Below are positions 41,570 to 50,745 of a stretch of 64,000 nt of DNA, one piece after another (position 1 is the first letter of the stretch; the number at the start of each line of letters is the position of its first letter). A model generated the notes under the pieces. That model was not told where the DNA came from. It did no database searches and saw nothing but the letters and a program-made list of their open reading frames with translations. The DNA is from an uncultured Dokdonia sp. Its GTDB lineage: Bacteria; Bacteroidota; Bacteroidia; Flavobacteriales; Flavobacteriaceae. Location of the stretch: NCBI RefSeq assembly GCF_947496725.1, contig NZ_CANMDS010000001.1:248001-312000 (forward strand), written 5' to 3'. The position numbers were made by a program, and so were the translations under genes.

Positions 41570-43780
41570 ATGGAGTTAACCGCAGAATTTATAGAAGCAG
41601 AAAATAAAGAGCTGACAAGACAGTACAAAAAGCTCTTGCGCATAAGTTATCAAACCTTGACCGATGAGGACAAGAAGATGATAAGAAAAGCGTTTGAGGT
41701 TGCGGTAGATGCGCATAAATCGCAACGTCGCAAGTCTGGGGAGGCTTACATCTTCCACCCTCTTGCTGTGGCTCAAATAGTTGCAAGTGAGATAGGACTT
41801 GATGCTACCTCTATAGCGAGTGCATTACTACACGATGTGGTAGAAGACACAGAGTATACCCTTGCAGATCTTGAACAAATGTTTGGCGAGACGGTTGCCC
41901 GTATAGTAGATGGACTTACAAAAATATCAAGTCTAAAAAAGGACAGAGACGTATCGCTGCAAGCAGAAAACTTTAGAAAAATGCTCCTCACTATTAATGA
42001 TGACCCACGTGTGATCATCATTAAGATAGCAGATAGATTGCACAATATGCAAACTATGGATGCTATGCGTGCAGATAAGCAGTCTAAAATTGCCAGCGAG
42101 ACACTCTACATCTACGCTCCACTTGCTCACAGAATGGGCTTGTACAACATTAAGACTGAACTAGAAGATCTTAGCCTTAAATATACAGAGCCAGATGTAT
42201 ATAAAGATATCTCTAGTAAGATTACAGAGAGTAAAGCCCAGCAAGATCAATATATAAAGGACTTTAAGAAGGTAATAGAAGACTCACTAGATGAAGAAGG
42301 ACTTACTTATGAGATAAAAGGTAGACCAAAATCTATATACAGCATACGACGCAAAATTCTTGCTCAGGGTGTCACCTTTGACGAGGTGTATGACAAGTTT
42401 GCCATACGTATCATCTATAAAAGTGATAAGGCAAATGAAAAATTCCTCGCCTGGAAAATTTATTCTATCGTAACAGATCACTTTAGACCTAACCCTACGA
42501 GACTACGCGACTGGATTTCTTCACCAAAATCTACGGGATATGAGGCCTTACACATTACTGTAATGGGGCTTAAAGGCAGATGGGTTGAAGTACAGATACG
42601 CTCTGACCGTATGAATGAAATTGCCGAAAAAGGATATGCGGCTCACTATAAATACAAGGAAGGTAAAGAAGGAGAATCTAGCCTTGATGAGTGGATAAAC
42701 AGACTACAAGAAGCACTAGAAAATCCAGACCAGAATGCGGTAGACTTTGTAGAAAACTTTAAACTCAACTTATATAATAAAGAGATATTTGTCTTTACAC
42801 CTCAGGGAGAGCTTAAATCGCTACCTAAGGGTGCAACACCGCTTGATTTTGCATTTAGCGTGCATACGGAGGTTGGTTTGCATACGCGTGGCTCTAGAGT
42901 AAATGGTAAACTTGTACCTCTTAGCCACACGCTCAAAAGTGGTGATCAAGTTGAGATTATCACCTCTGAGTCTGCACACCCTACAAATAACTGGTTAGAC
43001 TATGCGACTACAGCACGTGCAAGAGCCAAAATAAAATCTTCACTCAAAGACGAGAAAAAAGAACTAGCAGATGATGGTAAGGCAATACTCGCCAGAAAAC
43101 TGAAATCGCAGAAAATACCGCTTAATGAAAAAACGATAAACGAGCTTGTATCTTATTTTAAACTCAACACAAGCTTAGACCTCTTTTACCGTGTGGGTAA
43201 TGGAACGATTGATAATAAAATGATAAAGGAATTTGCCGCACAACGCAGCAATGCCTTAATGAGTTTTATTAAAAGTAAGATTAGAAAACCTAACAGTCCG
43301 CCAGATATACATAAGGACGAGATTACAAATAATTTTGACTCCCTTGTTTTTGGTCCTGAAGATCAAAAGCTAGATTACACCTTTGCAAAATGTTGTAGCC
43401 CTATACCGGGTGATGCTGTTTTTGGGTTTACAACCATAAAAGACGGTATAAAAGTTCACAAAAATAATTGCCCTAATGCCATTGCTATGCGTAGCAACTA
43501 CGCCTACAGAATTATTAAAGCAAAGTGGGTAGATTCCTCAGACACAGGATATCAAACAGACATTAAACTTACAGGAATTGATAACTTAGGTCTTGTAAAC
43601 ACGGTAACAGCAGAGATATCAAACCATCTTAATGTAGATATAAAAGGACTGAGTTTTACCACTCAAGGAGGGATTTTTAAAGGCAACATAACCGTTGTGG
43701 TAAGAAACAATGCATTGTTGAAAACCTTAATAGAAAATCTCAAAAAAATAGATGGTATCGACCAAGTGACTCGAGTTTAA
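41570..43780 (+). CDS. bifunctional (p)ppGpp synthetase/hydrolase, RelA/SpoT family
   Basis: A 736-residue protein with the full Rel domain order: HD hydrolase (HPLAVAQIV, His88-Asp89 in LLHDVVEDTEY), synthetase (GRPKSIYSIRRKI from residue 251, then FAIRIIYK and YEALHITVMG), TGS (IFVFTPQGELKSLPKGATPLDFAF), a zinc-finger-like segment with CCSPIPGD, and a C-terminal ACT domain. As both catalytic parts are intact it likely makes and degrades (p)ppGpp in the stringent response. The ATG at 41570, not one at 41549, is chosen because the promoter covers the upstream one. It stands 29 bases before a Fur-family gene and purA. Confidence 0.96.
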   Translation: MELTAEFIEAENKELTRQYKKLLRISYQTLTDEDKKMIRKAFEVAVDAHKSQRRKSGEAYIFHPLAVAQIVASEIGLDATSIASALLHDVVEDTEYTLADLEQMFGETVARIVDGLTKISSLKKDRDVSLQAENFRKMLLTINDDPRVIIIKIADRLHNMQTMDAMRADKQSKIASETLYIYAPLAHRMGLYNIKTELEDLSLKYTEPDVYKDISSKITESKAQQDQYIKDFKKVIEDSLDEEGLTYEIKGRPKSIYSIRRKILAQGVTFDEVYDKFAIRIIYKSDKANEKFLAWKIYSIVTDHFRPNPTRLRDWISSPKSTGYEALHITVMGLKGRWVEVQIRSDRMNEIAEKGYAAHYKYKEGKEGESSLDEWINRLQEALENPDQNAVDFVENFKLNLYNKEIFVFTPQGELKSLPKGATPLDFAFSVHTEVGLHTRGSRVNGKLVPLSHTLKSGDQVEIITSESAHPTNNWLDYATTARARAKIKSSLKDEKKELADDGKAILARKLKSQKIPLNEKTINELVSYFKLNTSLDLFYRVGNGTIDNKMIKEFAAQRSNALMSFIKSKIRKPNSPPDIHKDEITNNFDSLVFGPEDQKLDYTFAKCCSPIPGDAVFGFTTIKDGIKVHKNNCPNAIAMRSNYAYRIIKAKWVDSSDTGYQTDIKLTGIDNLGLVNTVTAEISNHLNVDIKGLSFTTQGGIFKGNITVVVRNNALLKTLIENLKKIDGIDQVTRV

Positions 43781-43809
43781 ATCCGTAAATTCGTCCTTTA
43801 TTATAAACG

Positions 43810-44265
43810 ATGCCACTAAAAGCTACTATCAATAAGGATCAAGACGTTGTAAAAGGCGTTTTTACAGCCTATCTAGAAGAAAAAGGCCACCGCAAGACGC
43901 CAGAGCGCTTTGCTATACTACACGAAATATACAGCAATGAAGAGCACTTTGATATAGAAGCGCTTTACATTAGTATGAAAAATAAGAACTATCGTGTAAG
44001 CCGTGCAACACTATACAACACAATAGAACTTTTATTAGAATGTGGACTCGTGCGTAAGCACCAGTTTGGTAACAACCAAGCGCAGTATGAGAAATCATAT
44101 TTTGACAAGCAGCACGATCACGTAATTCTTACAGATACTGGAGAGGTTATAGAATTTTGTGACCCCCGCATACAGTCTATAAAAAAAACCATAGAAGAGG
44201 TTTTTGATATTACTATAGACAAGCACTCCCTATACTTTTACGGAAAGAAAAACACGACTAACTAA
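43810..44265 (+). CDS. Fur-family metal-responsive transcription regulator
   Basis: A 151-residue protein with the Fur winged helix ([27 protein letters not shown], then [21 protein letters not shown], the recognition helix) and a dimerisation domain with the metal-binding [15 protein letters not shown]. The His-x-His and nearby Glu fit the regulatory site, but the Cys pairs of the structural zinc site of many family members are absent. It may be Fur, Zur or PerR-like. It lies 29 bases after rel and seven before purA, probably in one unit with both. Confidence 0.9.
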   Translation: MPLKATINKDQDVVKGVFTAYLEEKGHRKTPERFAILHEIYSNEEHFDIEALYISMKNKNYRVSRATLYNTIELLLECGLVRKHQFGNNQAQYEKSYFDKQHDHVILTDTGEVIEFCDPRIQSIKKTIEEVFDITIDKHSLYFYGKKNTTN

Positions 44266-44272
44266 TATAACA

Positions 44273-45547
44273 ATGGCAGTAGATTTACTACTAGGCCTCC
44301 AATGGGGCGACGAAGGAAAAGGAAAAATTGTAGATGTCCTTACAAAAGACTACGATATCATTGCACGTTTTCAAGGAGGACCTAACGCTGGTCACACACT
44401 TGAGTTTGATGGTATAAAACACGTACTACATACGATTCCTTCTGGAATTTTTCACGACAATGCTATGAATGTCATAGGTAATGGTGTGGTGATAGATCCA
44501 GTGATTTTTAAGAAAGAGCTACAAAACTTAGACAAGTTTGAAGGTCTTGACTATAAAGCAAAAATGGTAATCTCGCGTAAAGCTCACCTTATACTTCCTA
44601 CCCACCGCTTACTTGATGCTGCCTCTGAAGCTTCAAAAGGAAAAGCAAAAATAGGATCTACTCTTAAAGGAATAGGACCTACTTATATGGATAAAACAGG
44701 TCGTAACGGTATACGTGTAGGTGATCTAGAGCTTGCAGACTGGAAAGATCGTTATGCAACTCTTAGAGATAAGCATATCTCTATGATAGACTTTTATGAT
44801 GCAAAAATTGAGTACGACCTAGAAGAACTAGAATCAGAATTTTTTGCAGCAATAAAGACGCTTAAGACCTTACAATTTATAGACTCAGAAGAGTACCTAT
44901 ACCAAGCTCAAAAAGGCGGTAAATCTATACTTGCAGAGGGAGCACAAGGATCACTTCTAGATATTGATTTTGGCACGTATCCTTTTGTAACTTCTTCAAA
45001 CACGACTGCGGCTGGTGCTTGTACTGGTCTTGGAGTTCCTCCTAATCAAATAGGTGAAGTATTTGGGATATTTAAAGCATACACAACACGTGTAGGCTCT
45101 GGACCATTTCCTACAGAACTTTTTGATGAGGATGGTGAGACTATGGGACGTGTAGGTAACGAGTTTGGAGCAACTACGGGTAGAGCGCGTCGTTGTGGAT
45201 GGCTCGATCTAGTAGCACTCAAGTATGCTGTGCGCGTTAATGGTGTAACACAACTTATGATGATGAAGGGTGATGTACTTTCTGGTTTTAAAACCTTAAA
45301 AGTATGTACGGCTTATAAATATAAAGGAGAGACTATTGAGCACCTTCCATATAACATAGAGCCAGAAAACGTAGAAGTTGTATATAAAGATATGCCAGGA
45401 TGGTCTGAAGACCTTACAGGTATGACTAAGGCAGAGCAACTACCTAAAGAGCTTAACGACTACATAGACTATCTAGAAAAAGAGCTAGAGACTCCTATCA
45501 AGATAGTATCTGTAGGTCCAGATAGAACACAAACTATCCTTAGATAG
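44273..45547 (+). CDS. purA: adenylosuccinate synthetase
   Basis: A 424-residue enzyme that joins IMP and aspartate to adenylosuccinate with GTP. The N-terminal P-loop GLQWGDEGKGKIVD, the IMP-binding GGPNAGHT, the substrate loop STLKGIGPTYMDK, the active-site region EGAQGSLLDIDFGTYPFVTS, and RRCGWLDLVALKYA are all present. Full family length. It closes the rel-fur-purA unit, with a strong terminator just after. Confidence 0.96.
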   Translation: MAVDLLLGLQWGDEGKGKIVDVLTKDYDIIARFQGGPNAGHTLEFDGIKHVLHTIPSGIFHDNAMNVIGNGVVIDPVIFKKELQNLDKFEGLDYKAKMVISRKAHLILPTHRLLDAASEASKGKAKIGSTLKGIGPTYMDKTGRNGIRVGDLELADWKDRYATLRDKHISMIDFYDAKIEYDLEELESEFFAAIKTLKTLQFIDSEEYLYQAQKGGKSILAEGAQGSLLDIDFGTYPFVTSSNTTAAGACTGLGVPPNQIGEVFGIFKAYTTRVGSGPFPTELFDEDGETMGRVGNEFGATTGRARRCGWLDLVALKYAVRVNGVTQLMMMKGDVLSGFKTLKVCTAYKYKGETIEHLPYNIEPENVEVVYKDMPGWSEDLTGMTKAEQLPKELNDYIDYLEKELETPIKIVSVGPDRTQTILR

Positions 45548-45565
45548 TAAGTATCTACAATACGT

Positions 45566-45600
45566 AAAGAGCCTTCAGACACAAGTCTGAAGGCTCTTTT
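45566..45600 (+). terminator. intrinsic terminator after purA
   Basis: A 15-base perfect stem, 45566-45580 with 45585-45599, loop ACAA, ending in a T run. Confidence 0.92.
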
Positions 45601-45718
45601 TATATATAGACACATCGCTACATACGCTTTGGCATATAGCAACGTTTTAGTGTTTACAAACTATATTTTGATAATGCGCTAACGGTTAAGGCTAGCAATT
45701 TGATTATTTTTGAAATTA

Positions 45719-47554
45719 ATGAACTACAAGTACTACATCTTACTAGCTGGGATTATATTTTTTTCCGCTTTCGCGAAAGCGCAAGAACAACCCTCAAAGC
45801 TCATCTATATAGAATCTCCCATAGAGCGTATAAATGAAGAGGAGTTTCCTGGAGCAATCCTTTTACAGAAAAACAATAACGAGCAAGTTTACATAGAGCA
45901 CGAAGGTGCAGAGATGTGGTGTGATCTTGCCTTTTTTTACAAAGAAGAAAACTTTGTAAAAGCTTACCGAAATGTAAGACTCAAACAAGGCGACTCTGTC
46001 TCTATGCGTAGTAAATACATCGAGTATAATGGTAAAACAAAGTTTGCCTATGCCGCTGGTGACGTATTTCTAAAAAAGGATACGACCACCGTCACTACAG
46101 ATACAATGTATTTTAACCGTACCACACAGCAGGCTTATTACAGAACTGGTGGTGTTGTAACCTCTCCTAATAGTAAGATTACAAGCCGTGTGGGGCGTTA
46201 TTATATAGAGCAAGATAAAATCTCATTTATAAGTGATGTGGTGGTAAAAAACCCTGAGTACACTATAAACAGTGAGCAATTAGATTTTTATAGTGTGCCA
46301 GAACACGCTTATCTATACGGCCCAACAACGATTACAAGTAAGACTTCTAAGGTGTATTGTGAACGTGGGTTTTATGATACCGCAAATGATTATGGCTATT
46401 TTGTAAAAAATTCTCGTATAGATTATGATAACAGGCAAGTGTATGGGGATAGTCTTTATTTTGATAGAAATCGCAATTTTGCAAGCGCTACTAATAATAT
46501 AAAAGTACTTGACACCCTTAATAGAAGTCTAGTAAAAGGGCATTATGCAGAGGTTTATAGAGCAAAAGACTCCGTACTTATAACGCAAAGAGCCGTTGCT
46601 ATTACTGTAGAAGATAATGACTCTGTATATGTACACGGAGATAAATTAATGCTAACTGGTAAGCCAGAGAATCGTATAATGCGTGCTTATAAAAACGTAA
46701 AGCTCTACAAGAGTAATATGAGTGGTAAGAGTGACTCACTACACAGTAACCAGCGCACAGGTCTTACACAGATGATATACAAGCCCATTTTATGGAGTGA
46801 AGAAAGCCAGATCACGGGTGATAGCATACACCTCATAAGCAATACAGAGACAGAAAAAATAGATTCGCTCAAAGTTTTTAATAATGCTTTTATCGCTCAA
46901 AAGGATACCATCTCTGGGTTTAACCAGATTAAGGGTCAAAAGCTGTATGGTTTTTTTGATGATAATAATGCGCTTAAGCAAGTAAACATTATAAACAATG
47001 CCGAGACCATAATGTATATGCGAGAAGATAATGGAGATCTCACCGGCATAGATAGGGGCAAATCTGCAAGAATAGAGATTACATTTTTTGAGAACACTAT
47101 AGATGAGATTAATAAAATAAAGAGCCCTGGAGGTAATATTTTTCCTGAGTCTCAATTTCTAGAGGAGCCACAAACCTTTGAAGGGTTTAACTGGCGTGGT
47201 GATGAGCGACTACTAAGCAAAGAAGATATTTTTAAAGGTGAGGCACCTTTTACACTTACAAAAATACAGGGAATACCTCTTCCAGAAATAGATGAAGGTT
47301 TCTTCAGCACACCAGATGATGGTGAGAAACCTCCACTTTCAGAAAACTCAGATATAAGTGAGGGCACGTTACAAAATAGAGAAGAAAATAAACCACAATA
47401 CGGTACTGAATCTTCTGATGATGAAAGCACAAAACAAAGAGAGTCATTAATTGAACGTAATGAAAAAGCCGCTCAACAGAGAGCTACTGCACCTACATCA
47501 ATCCCCACTAAACCAAAAGTAATCCCAGTTATTAAAAAAAGTGGAAATAACTAA
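45719..47554 (+). CDS. OstA/LptA-like lipopolysaccharide-transport protein
   Basis: A 611-residue secreted protein. The ATG at 45719 is preferred to a TTG nine bases upstream. The signal peptide ends with FFSAFAKAQEQ, so the cleavage region itself is coded by a dispersed palindrome. Residues about 30-480 consist of repeated OstA-type jellyroll strands: SKYIEYNGKTKFAYAAGDVF, TDTMYFNRTTQQAYYRTGGV, and similar units containing G-D-x-(L/M)-x-(Y/L). In the Lpt system such units form the periplasmic bridge that carries lipopolysaccharide to the outer membrane. A C-terminal hydrophilic tail rich in Ser/Glu/Pro follows. LptA proteins are short; the length and repeats instead fit the long Bacteroidota OstA-like type. 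Confidence 0.85.
   Translation: MNYKYYILLAGIIFFSAFAKAQEQPSKLIYIESPIERINEEEFPGAILLQKNNNEQVYIEHEGAEMWCDLAFFYKEENFVKAYRNVRLKQGDSVSMRSKYIEYNGKTKFAYAAGDVFLKKDTTTVTTDTMYFNRTTQQAYYRTGGVVTSPNSKITSRVGRYYIEQDKISFISDVVVKNPEYTINSEQLDFYSVPEHAYLYGPTTITSKTSKVYCERGFYDTANDYGYFVKNSRIDYDNRQVYGDSLYFDRNRNFASATNNIKVLDTLNRSLVKGHYAEVYRAKDSVLITQRAVAITVEDNDSVYVHGDKLMLTGKPENRIMRAYKNVKLYKSNMSGKSDSLHSNQRTGLTQMIYKPILWSEESQITGDSIHLISNTETEKIDSLKVFNNAFIAQKDTISGFNQIKGQKLYGFFDDNNALKQVNIINNAETIMYMREDNGDLTGIDRGKSARIEITFFENTIDEINKIKSPGGNIFPESQFLEEPQTFEGFNWRGDERLLSKEDIFKGEAPFTLTKIQGIPLPEIDEGFFSTPDDGEKPPLSENSDISEGTLQNREENKPQYGTESSDDESTKQRESLIERNEKAAQQRATAPTSIPTKPKVIPVIKKSGNN
45766..45781. repeat. dispersed palindrome, copy 15, inside the OstA-like gene
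   Basis: Perfect 16-base palindrome read Ala-Phe-Ala-Lys-Ala; it codes for the last residues of the signal peptide, ending at the likely Ala-Lys-Ala cleavage site. Confidence 0.9.
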
Positions 47555-47722
47555 GGATACTTATAAATATCATATTCTTAATAAAAATAGATTTTACAAG
47601 ATATTTGTTATAAATAAGGGTGATAAAATGCCTAAAACGAGCATTTTGACCTAATTTTCAAGTGCTTGGACGAAAAAATTTCTTTTTTAGATCTTACTCG
47701 CATACCTTGTTAGTATAAAGGT

Positions 47723-48424
47723 ATGATTATGGGAAGATTATTACTTACACTCCTTCTTACTGCACACATTACACTATCGGCTCAAAACTCTCAACTGTTT
47801 TTTTCTGATGTGCTAGACACGCACCTACCTGCCTATCTTTTACAAGCTGAAGACGCTATTAGAAATTTAGAACAAGATAAAGTCAAAGTACTTTTTGATA
47901 ATCTTGTCGAAGATAAAATCACAGGGTCTCTAATGGACAATTTTACGGTGACTAAACTTTCTAAAAAAGCGGTAGCACTTAATGAGTATACAAAACCAGT
48001 AATGCTACTCACCTACTCTAGCTGGCGTATAAATTGTAAAGGAGAACAAGCGGCTCTTAATGAACTAGCAGCCCAGTATGGAGATGACGTATCTATTATA
48101 TTACTGCACTGGGGAAACAATAAGGAAGTAAAAAAACTAGCAAAAGGATATCATCGTAATATTGATGTGCTTTACGTAGATGACTCAGATAACAAGTACA
48201 CACAGATTATTAAAAATCTTAAGCACTCCTTAGGTCTACCTCTTGCTTATACCATAACATCAGACAAGACAATTATTAATATAAAAAGAAGACTCTCAAA
48301 TAAAATGGCAAAAGATGAAAAAGATGCCGCCCTTGAGAATTATGATCTTTATAAAAATTTACTCACAGAGCTTCTTTTTAAACAAGAAACATTGAGCGAG
48401 GCCCCCATCGTGATAAACAAATAA
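47723..48424 (+). CDS. secreted thioredoxin-fold protein without the CxxC pair
   Basis: A 233-residue protein with a signal peptide (LLLTLLLTAHITLSAQ). Residues about 85-205 resemble the TlpA/thioredoxin fold: KPVMLLTYSSWRINCKGEQAALNELAAQYG aligns with the usual W-C-x-x-C-x-x-E region, but the first Cys is replaced by Arg/Ile and only one Cys remains, and it ends with GLPLAYTITSDKTII, the cis-Pro region. A redox-exchange role is therefore unlikely; resolving by a single Cys or a structural role are options. It lies between the OstA-like gene (168-base gap, nothing seen in it) and a terminator. Confidence 0.75.
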   Translation: MIMGRLLLTLLLTAHITLSAQNSQLFFSDVLDTHLPAYLLQAEDAIRNLEQDKVKVLFDNLVEDKITGSLMDNFTVTKLSKKAVALNEYTKPVMLLTYSSWRINCKGEQAALNELAAQYGDDVSIILLHWGNNKEVKKLAKGYHRNIDVLYVDDSDNKYTQIIKNLKHSLGLPLAYTITSDKTIINIKRRLSNKMAKDEKDAALENYDLYKNLLTELLFKQETLSEAPIVINK

Positions 48425-48451
48425 TACCTTCATTATATCTTGAATAATAGA

Positions 48452-48485
48452 AAAAGCCTGACAGTAATACTTCTGTCAGGCTTTT
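48452..48485. terminator. bidirectional intrinsic terminator
   Basis: AAAAGCCTGACAG (48452-48464) pairs with CTGTCAGGCTTTT (48473-48485), loop of eight. It lies between the convergent thioredoxin-fold gene and lytic transglycosylase. Confidence 0.88.
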
Positions 48486-48512
48486 CATTTACAACGATGT
48501 GTTGTTACATTA

Positions 48513-49463
48513 TTATCTTCCTAAAGAGTATGCTCCTTGTTTAGGTATCTCTATATAATATTTCTTTCTTGAGCTGTTATTGAGCTTAGGCTCTCTCAAC
48601 CAAGGGTTATGTATTTTTAAAATCTTATAATTAATCCCAAAACGCTCAGCAAATTTTACAAAATCTGTAACTGCTGTATCAACTTCTACCTTGTATGTAG
48701 GTACAGCGGTATACAAGTCTTCTGTTCTATAATTAAATCCATACTTTTTTGGGTTATTAAGAATCTCTTTAAGCGCGATAATTCTAAAGACATATCTCCC
48801 AGTCTCTTCACCTAGAAGTAGGTCATAATAATCATTTACATTTTGCTCTTCAAAGCGACGTGAGACACCATAGTTACCTGCATTATATGCAGCAGCAGCA
48901 GCCGTCCAGTTTCCAAAACGTTCTTTAGATTTCTTTAAGTACTGGCAAGCAGCCCTTGTAGACTTCTCTATGTGGTAACGCTCATCTACATTGCTGTTTA
49001 CTTCTAGACCGTACTCTTTACCCGTTTCTTTCATAATTTGCCAGAAACCTGTGGCTCTTGCAGGTGATACCGCCTGTGTAAGACCACTCTCAATAACGGC
49101 AAGGTATTTAAGATCATCTGGCACGCCCTCTTCTGCAAGTATGGGCTCTATGATGGGAAAGTATTTATGCGCTCTTTTAAAAAGTAATAACGCATTAGAC
49201 TGCCAGTAGGTATTTACCAGAAGTTCGCGATCCATACGTTCCTTAATATCTGGATTTTGTACAGGCACTTCCTCTCCAGCAAAGTTGAGTCCATCTGGCA
49301 TAGGGATGGCATATACATTATAGTCATTTATAAGCTTTTCGGTTTGTACTTTTTCATCTTGCACGGGTACTTGTTCTTCCTCTTGCTCTTGTGGAGCCTT
49401 TGCAGAGTTTATAACAAGACCGGCAACTGCGACTATCGCCACACCTGCAAAAATTTTCTTCAT
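48513..49463 (-). CDS. membrane-bound lytic transglycosylase (SLT type)
   Basis: A 316-residue protein with an N-terminal hydrophobic segment (MKKIFAGVAIVAVAGLVI) as signal or anchor, an acidic Gln/Glu linker, and an SLT domain: LAVIESGLTQAVSPARATGFWQIM holds the catalytic Glu125, followed by AACQYLKKSKERFGNWTAAAAAYNAG. Such enzymes cleave peptidoglycan with 1,6-anhydro-product formation. Residues 230-316 are a further region without a clear LysM domain (as in MltD). The ATG at 49463 gives the clean signal; one nine bases upstream is an alternative. Confidence 0.9.
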   Translation of the reverse strand: MKKIFAGVAIVAVAGLVINSAKAPQEQEEEQVPVQDEKVQTEKLINDYNVYAIPMPDGLNFAGEEVPVQNPDIKERMDRELLVNTYWQSNALLLFKRAHKYFPIIEPILAEEGVPDDLKYLAVIESGLTQAVSPARATGFWQIMKETGKEYGLEVNSNVDERYHIEKSTRAACQYLKKSKERFGNWTAAAAAYNAGNYGVSRRFEEQNVNDYYDLLLGEETGRYVFRIIALKEILNNPKKYGFNYRTEDLYTAVPTYKVEVDTAVTDFVKFAERFGINYKILKIHNPWLREPKLNNSSRKKYYIEIPKQGAYSLGR

Positions 49464-49495
49464 CATTATCATAGTCTTTTCAATTTTAAATCAAT

Positions 49496-50149
49496 TTACT
49501 CATTTCCAATGAGTTTTGGCAAATGTTCATTAAACCATTTTGCTCGAGTTATCACCATTATATGTGTTCCATCTTGAACCTCTATACAGTTTTTTATATA
49601 CTTGACTGGAAACACCTTATCTGCCGTACCGTGTATATGTATCGCATTTTCTGTAGGGGTTTCTTGATCCCAGCACACCATTTCTTTTACCGCCCACTTC
49701 ATATATCTTCTATCATTCATAGATAGATATTTCTGGTACAAATCTACGCGGTTTTTTATGGTTTCTCCAAAGGCATATTTTGCAAGTTTATCAACATCTT
49801 CTATAAGACTGGCTGGAAGTGCTTTGTAGAGTTTTAGCTTTCGCGAAAGCTTCATTCTCCTGGGTAATTCATACTTACTTTTTACAGTGCTTACTAGTAT
49901 GAGCTTGCGTACCTTGATATGCTTTGCCATCTCTTGTACGAGCACACCACCAAAGCTCACACCTAGCAACACAATATCATCGTGCTTTATAAACTGTGTC
50001 ATACGTAGGGCATACTGTGACAGTGACTCGCCAGGTTCTGGCAGCTGCCACTCTAGTAAGTGCGTAGTGTAAGAAGCACTCGGTAAGCTTATGTTTTCAA
50101 ATATAGAAGGATTTGCAGCCATACCAGGCATCAAATACACGTGTATCAT
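49496..50149 (-). CDS. alpha/beta hydrolase
   Basis: A 217-residue soluble hydrolase. The nucleophile elbow is GVSFGG (VLLGVSFGGVLVQEMA), the acidic residue is likely in HGTADKVFPV and the His in DGTHIMVI. It matches the pimeloyl-ester-esterase and related small-ester hydrolases in plan, but the substrate is not clear. It lies 32 bases upstream of the lytic transglycosylase and is probably transcribed with it. A dispersed palindrome is read inside the gene as LSRKL. Confidence 0.85.
   Translation of the reverse strand: MIHVYLMPGMAANPSIFENISLPSASYTTHLLEWQLPEPGESLSQYALRMTQFIKHDDIVLLGVSFGGVLVQEMAKHIKVRKLILVSTVKSKYELPRRMKLSRKLKLYKALPASLIEDVDKLAKYAFGETIKNRVDLYQKYLSMNDRRYMKWAVKEMVCWDQETPTENAIHIHGTADKVFPVKYIKNCIEVQDGTHIMVITRAKWFNEHLPKLIGNE
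49836..49851. repeat. dispersed palindrome, copy 16, inside the hydrolase gene
   Basis: AGCTTTCGCGAAAGCT: the 14-base core with A and T as outer bases, still a perfect palindrome, read in the third frame as Leu-Ser-Arg-Lys-Leu (MKLSRKLKLYK). Confidence 0.9.
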
Positions 50150-50206
50150 CTTACTTAGGAATAAGGGTTTAACATAGAAGCTGTGGCCTATTTCGGGAAT
50201 TTTTTG

Positions 50207-50214
50207 TAAATTTG
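50207..50214 (+). promoter_or_regulatory. possible -7 element TAAATTTG
   Basis: Matches TAnnTTTG exactly in the divergent gap between the hydrolase and the GNAT-like gene at 50350; the leader would be about 130 bases. The -33 is weak. Confidence 0.35.
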
Positions 50215-50349
50215 CAACACTTTCTTATTAAGAAATTCATATGTTTTAAAAATATTCTCAAATACTAGCGTTTACAGCGCATAAAACTAAAGAGTGATTT
50301 CTTATTACGTGTTAATTATATTACAAATACTAAATATTTTTCAAAATTT

Positions 50350-50649
50350 ATGGAGGCTACAACAGCAATTGAATTGACAGACAATGAGTTTCTAAGACAA
50401 TTCGAAACTACCTTTGACGGAAAGCTTGCAAAAATGGAATATTCCTTACAAGAACGTAAGATCTTCCTCACTAAAATATTTATGCCAGAAGGCACAGAAG
50501 ACCATATGAACGAGTTTATAGTTGCCGTTTTTAAGGAAGTAGCAGATAGAGAGATTAACCTCGTCCCTACAAGCCCAGAAATTGCAAAATTTATGCGCTC
50601 TAACCGCCGTAAGTACAAAAAGCTACTACCAGTAGGTATTAACATATAA
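50350..50649 (+). CDS. short GNAT-related (YidJ-like) protein
   Basis: A 99-residue protein with the plan of the small Gcn5-related family: FETTFDGKLAKMEYSLQERKIFLTKIFMPEG, then NEFIVAVFKEVADREINLVPTSPEIAKFMRSN. The usual CoA-binding loop of the family (E-G-x-G-x-A) is reduced to PEGTEDHMNE, so it may bind CoA poorly or not at all. No partner gene is obvious. A terminator follows. Confidence 0.7.
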   Translation: MEATTAIELTDNEFLRQFETTFDGKLAKMEYSLQERKIFLTKIFMPEGTEDHMNEFIVAVFKEVADREINLVPTSPEIAKFMRSNRRKYKKLLPVGINI

Positions 50650-50669
50650 ATTGCTCTCAAAGCAATCTA

Positions 50670-50697
50670 AAACCACTCTATCGAGTGGTTTTTTTTA
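50670..50697 (+). terminator. intrinsic terminator
   Basis: AACCACTC (50671-50678), loop TATC, GAGTGGTT (50683-50690), then a run of T. Confidence 0.88.
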
Positions 50698-50745
50698 TGT
50701 CTTATTACTAACAAGATTCTACAAGCTTTTCTACTTTTATCACCT

